DNA from: JAVBPA01 sp031549925 | Lineage (GTDB): Bacteria; Bacillota; Clostridia; Oscillospirales; CAG-272 | DNA length: 8,365 nucleotides | Direction: 5' to 3' | NCBI GenBank assembly: GCA_031549925.1 | Contig: JAVBPA010000046.1 | Span: forward strand, 1-8,365 | Part shown: one piece after another, positions 1-6,196 of the stretch | Numbering within the stretch: position 1 is the stretch's first letter | Layout: each line of letters opens with the position of its first letter | Translations under genes and position numbers: made by a program | Notes under the pieces: model-generated | Database searches by the model: none | Told to the model about the DNA's origin: nothing | What the model saw: the letters and a program-made list of their open reading frames with translations, nothing else

Positions 1-137
1 CCCGTTCGGAAATGGCTTTAATGACTACTATAGGTTATCCTGTTGACGAAAGCCCTATTGAAGTTGTTGAAAATGCTACAAACATGGCTGCTTCCGCAAT
101 AAATGAAGTTATTGAAAACATCAAAAAAAGACAATAA
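1..137 (+). CDS. C-terminal end of an unidentified protein (partial)
   Basis: An open frame enters from the left edge (first full codon at position 3) and ends at TAA 135-137, giving 44 residues. The visible part holds a short hydrophobic strand followed by a Gly-Tyr-Pro turn, then a long C-terminal amphipathic helix rich in Glu, Asn, Ala and Ile that ends in a basic KKRQ tail. Codon use matches the downstream genes, so it is probably a real gene end. Only 12 bases separate its stop from the next start, which suggests co-transcription with the oxidoreductase and a possible role in the same sugar pathway. I do not recognise the family: it does not resemble the C-termini I know for mannonate dehydratase (UxuA) or uronate isomerase (UxaC). 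Confidence 0.7.
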   Translation, partial: RSEMALMTTIGYPVDESPIEVVENATNMAASAINEVIENIKKRQ

Positions 138-149
138 ATAACAATTATT

Positions 150-1016
150 ATGAAATTACCGTTTTATGTTGATCTATCCGGTAAAACTGCCGTCGTTACA
201 GGCGGAGCCGGTGTTTTATGTTCGGATTTTGCAAAAGCATTGGCTGCTTGCGGAGCTTCCGTCGCGGTTTGCGATCTTCGCCTTGATGCCGCACAGATTG
301 TCGCCGATGAAATTATATCTGACGGAGGAACCGCTGTTGCTGTTGAAGCAAACGTTTTGGATAAAAACAGTTTGATTTCAGCCAAAGCGATAATTGATGA
401 AAAATTCGGAGGATGTGATATTTTATTAAACGGAGCCGGAGGAAATAATCCGCGCGGAACTACTACAAAAGAATATTTGTTTTCGGAAGACATTGATCCG
501 GAAAACGAATCGATAAAAGATATTGTCACATTTTTTGATTTGGATCCGGAGGGGATAAAATTTGTATTTGATTTAAATTTTTTGGGAACACTTCTTCCTA
601 CTCAAGTATTTGCTCGAGATATGGCAAAAAGAAAAGGACCTGTTATAATAAATATTTCAAGTATGAATTCATTTAAACCGCTTACTAAAATTCCGGCATA
701 TTCGGGAGCCAAAGCCGCCGTATCTAACTTTACGATGTGGCTTGCCGTTCATTTCGCACCGGTCGGAATAAGAGTAAACGCTATTGCACCGGGATTTTTT
801 ATAACAAATCAAAACCGTTCGCTTTTGATAAAAGAAGACGGTTCTCTAACTCCCAGAAGCGAAAAAATATTGGCGCATACTCCTCAAAACCGTTTTGGTG
901 AAACTTCCGATTTGATAGGTACTCTTTTATGGCTTTGCGATAATAATGCTTCAGGTTTCGTCGATGGAATTGTCGTTCCGGTTGACGGAGGTTTTTCGGC
1001 TTATTCGGGAGTATAA
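150..1016 (+). CDS. uxuB: D-mannonate oxidoreductase (fructuronate reductase), SDR family
   Basis: Cytoplasmic NAD(P)-dependent oxidoreductase predicted to interconvert D-fructuronate and D-mannonate in hexuronate (glucuronate/pectin) catabolism. The 288 residues have the classical short-chain dehydrogenase layout. A nucleotide-binding TGGAGVLC motif lies at residues 17-24, Asp42 at the end of the second strand suggests NAD(H) preference, and an NGAGG strand end is at 94-98. Structural Asn143, catalytic Ser170/171 and the Tyr184-x3-Lys188 pair are all present. The C-terminal VDGGFSAYSGV is typical of the SDR mannonate-reductase subfamily (B. subtilis YjmF/UxuB), which is unrelated in fold to E. 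coli UxuB. Length is normal for that subfamily. No Shine-Dalgarno sequence precedes the ATG, which lies 12 bases after the upstream stop, so translation may depend on coupling. The exact substrate is inferred from subfamily resemblance; a related sugar-acid dehydrogenase is the alternative. Confidence 0.85.
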   Translation: MKLPFYVDLSGKTAVVTGGAGVLCSDFAKALAACGASVAVCDLRLDAAQIVADEIISDGGTAVAVEANVLDKNSLISAKAIIDEKFGGCDILLNGAGGNNPRGTTTKEYLFSEDIDPENESIKDIVTFFDLDPEGIKFVFDLNFLGTLLPTQVFARDMAKRKGPVIINISSMNSFKPLTKIPAYSGAKAAVSNFTMWLAVHFAPVGIRVNAIAPGFFITNQNRSLLIKEDGSLTPRSEKILAHTPQNRFGETSDLIGTLLWLCDNNASGFVDGIVVPVDGGFSAYSGV

Positions 1017-1024
1017 TGTTTATA

Positions 1025-1054
1025 TTCCCAAAAATAAGAATTTTTAAATATAAA
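1025..1054 (+). promoter_or_regulatory. Candidate promoter for the HEAT-repeat gene
   Basis: TTCCCA (1025-1030) and TATAAA (1049-1054) are separated by 18 bases and match the vegetative -35 and -10 hexamers at four and five of six positions. The predicted start near 1061 would give a leader of about 30 bases that carries the AAAGG ribosome binding site. TATAAA-like words are common by chance in DNA this AT-rich, so this is only a candidate. Confidence 0.25.
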
Positions 1055-1091
1055 ACCGTAATTAATAATTTATACGAAAGGATGGCTTTAA

Positions 1092-1472
1092 ATGGGACTT
1101 ATTGATTCAATTAAAGGAATTTTCGAAAAAAAAGATATTTTTCAAAAAATCAAAAGTTATGCAGAAGAAGAAAATACTTCAAAACTAGTGAAGCTAACAA
1201 AAGAAGGTAATCCGATGGAAGTACGTCTTGCTGCTATCGACGCATTAAAAGAAATTAAAATGGATGATCTTTGTGTTAAAACATTAATGGATTTATTAAA
1301 AGATGATACAAAAGAAATAATAATAGCGGCTTGTATGTCTTTGAAAAGAGTGGGAACAAAAAGAGAAACAGAAGAACTCAGATTTAAATCCGAACAAGCG
1401 GAAGATGAAGAAATTAAAAAAGCATTATCCGCAGCAGCTGTTGAATCAAAAGAAAGAACTCCTAGATTTTAA
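1092..1472 (+). CDS. Small HEAT-repeat protein of unknown function
   Basis: A 126-residue soluble protein with no signal peptide or membrane segment. After an amphipathic N-terminal helix (about 1-21), residues 28-55 and 58-88 form two helical-pair repeats of the HEAT/PBS-lyase-like type. Each has the usual pattern: a conserved Arg or Ile-Ile before an Ala-Ala-x-x-Ala/Ser-Leu-Lys helix (VRLAAIDALKEI, then IIIAACMSLKRVG). A third, poorer helical pair covers about 92-118 and the last ten residues are charged. HEAT solenoids usually bind other proteins, but no partner can be named here. The start is well supported: AAAGG at 1077-1081 lies ten bases upstream of the ATG. An earlier ATG inside that site (1082) is out of frame and stops at once. 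The gene is convergent with the ypeB-like gene, with 15 bases between their ends. Confidence 0.8.
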   Translation: MGLIDSIKGIFEKKDIFQKIKSYAEEENTSKLVKLTKEGNPMEVRLAAIDALKEIKMDDLCVKTLMDLLKDDTKEIIIAACMSLKRVGTKRETEELRFKSEQAEDEEIKKALSAAAVESKERTPRF

Positions 1473-1477
1473 TAAGT

Positions 1478-1496
1478 ATATTATAATCTATAATAT
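1478..1496. repeat. Perfect AT-only inverted repeat at a convergent gene junction
   Basis: Arms at 1478-1485 and 1489-1496 pair over eight bases around a three-base loop centred on 1487. The repeat lies between the stop of the HEAT gene (1470-1472) and the end of the ypeB-like gene, and overlaps the latter's TAG (1488-1490). The placement suits a bidirectional transcription end. However, the stem is entirely A-T and no clear T-run follows on either strand, so it would be weak as an intrinsic terminator and may be chance. Confidence 0.35.
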
Positions 1497-2480
1497 TGCA
1501 AAATATGTTATTCTTCCTCTGTCGAGTGTTACCCCGATACGGATGTTATAACAATCATTTTTGATAAAACAAACAAAATCAAAATCACATCTTCCATTCT
1601 TGATAAAACTGTAATTTTGTGATATATTATCAGCTCCGATTGATTCCAAAAATTCTATCGCAATTTCTTGTGTTTCGGCTTCATTTAATTTAATATCTGC
1701 ACATATATGAGAAAATGATAATTTAGTAATAAGCCCGTTATCCTTTTTTATATCAATAAAACCGCTTCCGGAAGTAAAACGGAATATATCTTCATTTGAT
1801 AAGGCAAGCCGTATCGAAGCGAATTCACCAAGATATTTTCTCGCTGTAATACGTGCTTGCTTTTCATTTATTTTTATTGTTTTAATCACATTATCGTTTT
1901 TATTATCAGATAAAATATTAGTATTTATTATTTTTATTGCAATATCGGGAGGAGTATCTATCGCAATGCTGTTTATAACTAATTCTATATTATCACTTCC
2001 GATAACGTTGTTATAGATACTATTAAATCTTTCCGATATTTTTTTAGCATATGCGGAATATAAAGCGATGCTTTTTCTGTCGTCCGGAGTCATTTTTTCT
2101 CCTTGCAATATTTTTTCGGATAAATAATTCATATATTCATGACATTCGCTGAAAAATTCTTGCAATCTACTTCTGCCGTTTAAAGATACAGGAAGACTTT
2201 CCAATGCGGTTTTTCCGCCTTCGGCATAACCGGAAATTTCATTGTTTAAATTTAATATTGTATTTTCATCCGAAACGGCGGCGAGTGATAAATATTTTTC
2301 TATATTGTTCATATATTCGCATAAAACCGTAAAAGCATGTCCGTTTATGCTTTTTTTATAATTTATGTGATCGTTTTTTACAGCCAAAAAACTTATACCG
2401 AAAACCACGGAAAAAATAAAAAATAAACCGCAGAATATCGAAAGACGAATTATTAATCTTTTGTTATTTTTATATTTCAA
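1488..2480 (-). CDS. ypeB: YpeB-like spore germination protein, shortened form
   Basis: YpeB is a spore inner-membrane-associated protein that in Bacillus and Clostridium stabilises and localises the cortex-lytic enzyme SleB. Here, 330 residues begin with a basic stretch (residues 2-8) and one membrane segment (about 9-34). An all-helical region to about 160 follows, including the family-like pattern LPVSLNGRSRLQEFF and a GE-x-M-x-x-x-DR turn (127-135). The C-terminal part (about 205-330) looks like PepSY/YPEB repeats: ARKYLG, an aromatic-rich GSGFIDIKKDNG strand pair, a second AxEFLESIGA helix, and a final strand ending GVTLDRGRITYF. Full YpeB is about 450 residues with three such repeats, so at least one seems absent. 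The start is TTG: an in-frame TAG lies directly before it, GAGG sits eight bases upstream, and the next Met (57) would remove the membrane anchor. No sleB lies next to it. The family assignment is by pattern, without alignment. Confidence 0.72.
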   Translation of the reverse strand: MKYKNNKRLIIRLSIFCGLFFIFSVVFGISFLAVKNDHINYKKSINGHAFTVLCEYMNNIEKYLSLAAVSDENTILNLNNEISGYAEGGKTALESLPVSLNGRSRLQEFFSECHEYMNYLSEKILQGEKMTPDDRKSIALYSAYAKKISERFNSIYNNVIGSDNIELVINSIAIDTPPDIAIKIINTNILSDNKNDNVIKTIKINEKQARITARKYLGEFASIRLALSNEDIFRFTSGSGFIDIKKDNGLITKLSFSHICADIKLNEAETQEIAIEFLESIGADNISQNYSFIKNGRCDFDFVCFIKNDCYNIRIGVTLDRGRITYFAIL

Positions 2481-2487
2481 CTATAAA

Positions 2488-2493
2488 ACCTCA
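2488..2493 (-). promoter_or_regulatory. Shine-Dalgarno site that fixes the TTG start of the ypeB-like gene
   Basis: On the minus strand this reads TGAGGT. The GAGG core ends eight bases before the TTG codon at 2480-2478, an ideal spacing. Since the codon directly before that TTG is an in-frame TAG, this site and start are the only combination that keeps the N-terminal membrane segment. Confidence 0.65.
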
Positions 2494-2511
2494 GTTTAAA
2501 ATTTAAAATCA

Positions 2512-2517
2512 TATAAA
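2512..2517 (+). promoter_or_regulatory. Candidate -10 element immediately upstream of the decarboxylase-like gene
   Basis: TATAAA lies so that a start site seven bases downstream would fall on the A of the ATG at 2524, implying a leaderless or nearly leaderless mRNA. No ribosome binding site is present before this ATG, which agrees with that idea. No good -35 is visible at 16-18 bases upstream, and the whole 43-base divergent spacer is AT-rich, so the element is tentative. Confidence 0.25.
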
Positions 2518-2523
2518 TAGAGT

Positions 2524-3834
2524 ATGCTTAATCATTCAATAATAAACGCTGTAAATAATTACAATAATAAACAAACGGTCAGATTTCATATGCCCGGCCA
2601 TAAAGGGAAAAAAATCGGATCTTTTCTTGATTCGGTTTTTCCGTTTGATTTAACCGAACTTCCGGAAACCGATACTTTATTTGGGTTAGAAGATGAAGGC
2701 ATACTTTTTAATTTACAAAAAAAAATAACTTCGGTATATCAAACAAAATCAACTTTGATATCTGTAGGGGGAGCTACGCTTGCATTACAAGCGGCGATTA
2801 CGGCATGTGTGATAAAAACCGGCTGCAATATCATGTTATGTGAGAGACAAGTTCATATATCTGTTATAAATACATTTGCCTTATGCGATGTTAATCCGGT
2901 TTGGTTTTTTTATGATAATATTGATTTAATTCCGGATATAATAAAAAAATATAATAAAATAGCCGCTGTTATTATTACGTCACCGGATTATTACGGAAAT
3001 ATGAAAGATATAAACAAGATTCGTTTATGTATAGGTGACACTATTCCCTTGATTGTCGATAATTCTCACGGAGCTCATTTGAAATTTTATGATAACGGAA
3101 AGCTGTATGAATTAAATTATAAAGCTGATTTTGTAATCGATTCGATACACAAAACGCTCCCGGCTATGACCGGATGCGCTCTGCTTCATTCAAACACCGA
3201 ATTAATAAGCAGAAGAGATTTGTGCAGTGCTATGAGTTTGTTTTCAACAACAAGCCCCTCATATATTTTAATGTCGTCAATTGAAGCATGTATTGATTAT
3301 ATGGTTTCCCATACAGATGATATGAAAATTTTGTATGATGAAATAACCGATTTAAAAAATATATTAGCGTTATACGGTTATAATATAACCAACAATTATA
3401 ATGGTTTATACGATCCTTTCAGAATTTGTATACATGATAAAAACGCTTTGAAGCTGTACGATTTTTTATATAACGAAAACGTGGTCTGCGAATTTGCGGA
3501 TAATAATAATTTAATTGCGATACCTTCCGTCATGAATAATCATCATGATTTTGAAAAGATTATTTCGTTATGTAAATGTTTTATTCCCGAAAATGTATTT
3601 TGCGAAAATAAAAAATATAAAATTCCAATCCAGCATACATCCATAAAAAACGCCGTATTTTCCGAAAAAGAAAATGTTGATATAAAAGATTCTTACAATA
3701 GAATCGCTGCCCGTTATATAGCTCCGTATCCTCCCGGTATACCTTTAATTATTCCGGGTGAATTAATAGATTTGGAAACGCAGGATGTTTTAATATCCAA
3801 TAATATAAAAAATATCGAAGTTATAAAAAATTAA
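2524..3834 (+). CDS. Orn/Lys/Arg decarboxylase-fold PLP enzyme (YaaO-like)
   Basis: A PLP-dependent fold-type I enzyme of the small group III decarboxylase family, whose members decarboxylate arginine, lysine or ornithine to polyamine precursors. Motifs in order: FHMPGHKG (21-28), the DLTELPETDTLF stretch (42-53), the phosphate-loop-like VGGATLALQ (81-89), the ring-stacking His111 in ERQVHIS, TSPDYYG (152-158), VDNSHGAH (178-185) with Asp179 facing the pyridine nitrogen, and SIHKT with the PLP-binding Lys210. The C-terminal domain ends with PYPPGIPLIIPGE (401-413), a family hallmark. At 436 residues it is somewhat shorter than typical YaaO (about 480). The usual DEAHGAH reads DNSHGAH. In B. 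subtilis yaaO begins the same gene block, so orthology is likely; the substrate cannot be read from the sequence. No ribosome binding site precedes the ATG. Confidence 0.88.
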   Translation: MLNHSIINAVNNYNNKQTVRFHMPGHKGKKIGSFLDSVFPFDLTELPETDTLFGLEDEGILFNLQKKITSVYQTKSTLISVGGATLALQAAITACVIKTGCNIMLCERQVHISVINTFALCDVNPVWFFYDNIDLIPDIIKKYNKIAAVIITSPDYYGNMKDINKIRLCIGDTIPLIVDNSHGAHLKFYDNGKLYELNYKADFVIDSIHKTLPAMTGCALLHSNTELISRRDLCSAMSLFSTTSPSYILMSSIEACIDYMVSHTDDMKILYDEITDLKNILALYGYNITNNYNGLYDPFRICIHDKNALKLYDFLYNENVVCEFADNNNLIAIPSVMNNHHDFEKIISLCKCFIPENVFCENKKYKIPIQHTSIKNAVFSEKENVDIKDSYNRIAARYIAPYPPGIPLIIPGELIDLETQDVLISNNIKNIEVIKN

Positions 3835-3839
3835 TAAAA

Positions 3840-3867
3840 TTGACATGTGTATACATAAAAATATCAA
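3840..3867 (+). promoter_or_regulatory. Candidate promoter or operator upstream of darA
   Basis: A perfect TTGACA lies at 3840-3845, just after the decarboxylase stop, with TATCAA at 3862-3867 after 16 bases. An eight-base palindrome, TGTATACA, sits between them at 3848-3855. The difficulty is that a start from this pair would fall near 3874, after the AAGGAG ribosome binding site (3866-3871). A -10 at TATACA (3850-3855) would keep the site in the transcript but lacks a spaced -35. The words are real; their role is unproven. Confidence 0.25.
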
Positions 3868-3879
3868 GGAGAATTTAAA

Positions 3880-4203
3880 ATGAAACTGCTTATAGCTATA
3901 GTAAACAACGACGACGCTCATTTGGTGAATTCTAATTTAAATAAAGCAGGTTATCCAGCAACGAAAATCGCTTCCACAGGTGGATTTTTAATGAATGGCA
4001 ACTCAACTTTTTTAATTGGTATAAATGATGAAGATGTCGACAGGATAAGAGATTTAATAGGAACATACAGCAAAAAGCGTATACAGCCGGTACCGGTGGA
4101 TTTAAGCTATACCGCTGCGGCAGCCGGTTCAATTCCAGCCGAAGTTACAGTCGGGGGCGCTACAATTTTTATTATAAATGTTGAACGCAGTCAGCGTGTA
4201 TAA
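3880..4203 (+). CDS. darA: Cyclic-di-AMP receptor, PII-like (DarA/PstA/YaaQ)
   Basis: A small cytoplasmic signal-transduction protein of the PII-like family that forms trimers and binds c-di-AMP between subunits. The 107 residues fit the family length. The N-terminal strand KLLIAIVNNDD and the first helix lead to the signature ATKIASTGGFL (27-37) and NGNSTFLIGI (39-48). A second helix follows (50-61), then a flexible loop, and the last strand GGATIFIINVE (92-102). Ligand-pocket positions as I recall them from S. aureus PstA are mostly kept (Thr28, Gly35, Phe36, Leu37, Asn41, Gly47). Positions 24 and 26, Asn and Arg there, are Gly and Pro here. The start has a strong AAGGAG eight bases upstream. 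Its place before holB and ricT matches yaaQ in B. subtilis. Its downstream effector is unknown. Confidence 0.93.
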   Translation: MKLLIAIVNNDDAHLVNSNLNKAGYPATKIASTGGFLMNGNSTFLIGINDEDVDRIRDLIGTYSKKRIQPVPVDLSYTAAAAGSIPAEVTVGGATIFIINVERSQRV

Positions 4204-4241
4204 TAATTAATATTTTTTTAAAATGAATGTAATATTTTATA

Positions 4242-5216
4242 ATGTCGATTTTAGGTAATGAATCAAATAAAAATATAATTGATAAATCTGTTGAGGACGG
4301 AACACTTTCCCATGCTTTTATAATAGCGGGACCTGCCGGAAGCGGAAAACATACTCTGACAGATTATATCGCAATAAAAATGGCTCCCGAATATAAAAAT
4401 AAAATAACGCAAAAAATTTGCCCTGATATAATTTATATAAATTCCGGGGAAACAAGAAAAAGTATCGGTATTGAAAGCATCAGAGCCATAAAAAGTCGGG
4501 TTTATTTAGTTCCGAATGAACTTGATTTTAAAATGTTTATAATTGAAAATGCCGATACAATGACTCATGTGGCACAAAACGCTTTATTGAAATTATTGGA
4601 AGAACCCCCGCACGACGTATATTTGATGTTATTATGCCAAAATACAACCGGATTGTTGCCCACAATTTTATCCAGGGCTCCTATATTAAATATGCAAATA
4701 TTCAATGAAGAAGAAATGACCGGATATTTGCTTGCAAACGAAAAAAAAGCTCAAATATTAAAAGAACGCGAAAGGGAAGCGTTTTCTCAATTAATACGTT
4801 CGGCGGAAGGCAATATCGGAACGGCTAAAAAATTATTATCACAAAAAAACACAAATGAAATAAATAATTCTGAAAAAATATATAACTTTTTTAATTTTTT
4901 AGGAAAACGCAATAAAGCGGAATTTTATTTATTAATAAATTCATTGAACGCAAAACGTGATGAAATAAATTCTTTTTATATATCACTTGAAAAAGCCCTG
5001 CGTGATTTGGTATTATATAATTCGTCCGCAAAAATAAATTTTTTATTTTTTAAAAATGAAAATGAAACGGAAAACTATATATCATTTTTTTCAAACAATG
5101 ATTTGTGTAAAATAAATTCAATTATAACAGAAGCTCATGAAAGACTGGATTTAAATGTAAATATAAAGATTACTCTTATACAATTCGCCAAAAACATATG
5201 GGAAAGTTTATATTAA
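4242..5216 (+). CDS. holB: DNA polymerase III delta' subunit, zinc module absent
   Basis: The delta' subunit is the stator of the clamp loader that opens and places the beta clamp on primed DNA. The 324 residues show an N-terminal AAA+ domain: LSHAFIIAGPAGSGKHT (22-38) with a Walker A-like loop, the Walker B-like FIIENAD (99-105), NALLKLLEEPP (113-123), and ILSRAP (142-147) with the conserved Arg145 of the usual SRC motif (here SRA). A lid helix region and a poorly conserved helical C-terminal domain follow. Most delta' proteins have four zinc-binding cysteines between Walker A and the HPD strand. Here that segment is short (about 47-62) and keeps only Cys60, so the zinc module seems lost. 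The GK of Walker A is followed by His, as delta' need not bind ATP. No ribosome binding site is evident. The gene follows darA by 38 bases, as in the conserved block without yaaR. Confidence 0.9.
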   Translation: MSILGNESNKNIIDKSVEDGTLSHAFIIAGPAGSGKHTLTDYIAIKMAPEYKNKITQKICPDIIYINSGETRKSIGIESIRAIKSRVYLVPNELDFKMFIIENADTMTHVAQNALLKLLEEPPHDVYLMLLCQNTTGLLPTILSRAPILNMQIFNEEEMTGYLLANEKKAQILKEREREAFSQLIRSAEGNIGTAKKLLSQKNTNEINNSEKIYNFFNFLGKRNKAEFYLLINSLNAKRDEINSFYISLEKALRDLVLYNSSAKINFLFFKNENETENYISFFSNNDLCKINSIITEAHERLDLNVNIKITLIQFAKNIWESLY

Positions 5217-5257
5217 CAAAAAACTGTATAAATAGAAATAAGGTAACAATTTAATAA

Positions 5258-6178
5258 ATGGATGAAAATATAAAAGAAAATATTAATTCGGAAGAAGAAT
5301 CAACACCTTCCGAATTTGAAATTATCGGCGTAAGATTTAAAAAATTCGGTAAAATATATTATTTCGATCCCGAAGGGACACTGTTTTATAAAAACAATAA
5401 CGTCATCGTTGATACCTCCCGCGGACTTGAATACGGAACCGTTGTTATCGAAAATAAAAAAGTTCCGGCAACGGAAATCGTTCCTCCGCTTCGTAAAGTT
5501 ATACGTCTTGTAACTGCCGAAGATGAATCGCATTATCTGGAAAATATTGAACGTGAAAAAGAAGCTTTTAATATCTGGAATGAAAAAATAGCAAAAAACA
5601 ATCTCGATATGAAATTAATCGACGTAGAATACACGTTTGACAATAATAAACTTTTGTTTTATTTTTCAGCCGAAGGAAGAGTTGATTTTCGTGAATTGGT
5701 TAAAGATTTAGCAGCTATCTTCCGTACCCGCATAGAATTAAAACAAATCGGTATTCGTGATGAAGCTAAAATCATGGGGGGATTAGGTGTTTGCGGACGT
5801 CCTTTCTGTTGTCATAATTTTTTAAAGGATTTTGTTCAAGTTTCAATTAAAATGGTAAAAGAACAAAATTTATCGCTTAATTCAACCAAAATATCCGGGT
5901 CATGCGGGCGACTTAAATGCTGTTTAAGATATGAATATGATGTATATGAAGAAGAGATTAGGAAAATTCCTAAAGTCGATTCTATAGTTGAAACACCTGA
6001 TGGCAACGGAGTTGTCATCGAAATTTTACCTCTTGCCGGACTTTTAAAAGTTCGTCTTGAAAAAACACCTGATCAACCTCCGAAAGTTTATCACAGAGAT
6101 AATGTTTCAATAAAAGGTTTTGTAAAAAATACAAACGAAAAAAATGAAAACGATTCCGATAGACTTATTGAAAATTGA
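5258..6178 (+). CDS. ricT: PSP1-domain RNase Y regulator RicT (YaaT)
   Basis: RicT works with RicA (YmcA) and RicF (YlbF) in B. subtilis as an Fe-S-bearing complex that steers RNase Y in mRNA maturation and influences sporulation, competence and biofilm formation. In this 306-residue protein an acidic N-terminal tail (1-19) precedes the PSP1 core. Typical features are VGVRFK-like IGVRFK (23-28), RGLEYGTVV (55-63), the helix with YLENIEREKEAF, and FYFSAEGRVDFRELVKDLA (134-152). The two cysteine clusters are intact: Cys179, Cys184, Cys185 and Cys216, Cys221, Cys222, within GLGVCGRPFCC and SGSCGRLKCC. An invariant VSIKMVKEQNLSLN stretch (195-208) lies between them. These cysteines fit the cluster ligands described for the Ric complex. 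The tail after about 285 is charged and disordered. AAGG lies 14 bases before the ATG, a weak site. RicA and RicF are not encoded here. Confidence 0.93.
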   Translation: MDENIKENINSEEESTPSEFEIIGVRFKKFGKIYYFDPEGTLFYKNNNVIVDTSRGLEYGTVVIENKKVPATEIVPPLRKVIRLVTAEDESHYLENIEREKEAFNIWNEKIAKNNLDMKLIDVEYTFDNNKLLFYFSAEGRVDFRELVKDLAAIFRTRIELKQIGIRDEAKIMGGLGVCGRPFCCHNFLKDFVQVSIKMVKEQNLSLNSTKISGSCGRLKCCLRYEYDVYEEEIRKIPKVDSIVETPDGNGVVIEILPLAGLLKVRLEKTPDQPPKVYHRDNVSIKGFVKNTNEKNENDSDRLIEN

Positions 6179-6196
6179 TATTGATGGTAATTAATA

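Noticed and set aside
164..529. 121-codon open frame on the minus strand inside the mannonate oxidoreductase gene
   Set aside because: It lies wholly opposite a well-supported dehydrogenase gene with all its catalytic motifs. Its Ser/Ala/Pro-rich translation has no recognisable domain, so it is a shadow frame.
1030..1045. Six-base A/T hairpin after the mannonate oxidoreductase gene as a terminator
   Set aside because: The stem is only A-T pairs, lacks a following T-run, and such short repeats are common by chance at this base composition.
3835..3879. Possible remnant of tmk between the decarboxylase and darA
   Set aside because: The gap is 45 bases and encodes nothing like a P-loop or other thymidylate kinase motif, so there is no pseudogene trace.
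4208..4238. Nine-base direct repeat TAATATTTT in the darA-holB spacer
   Set aside because: Two copies of an A/T-only word in an A/T-only spacer are expected by chance and have no associated motif.
5300..5533. 77-codon minus-strand frame opposite ricT
   Set aside because: It is fully contained in ricT, resembles no family, and its Phe/Tyr/Asn-rich composition is expected from the reverse of AT-rich coding sequence.
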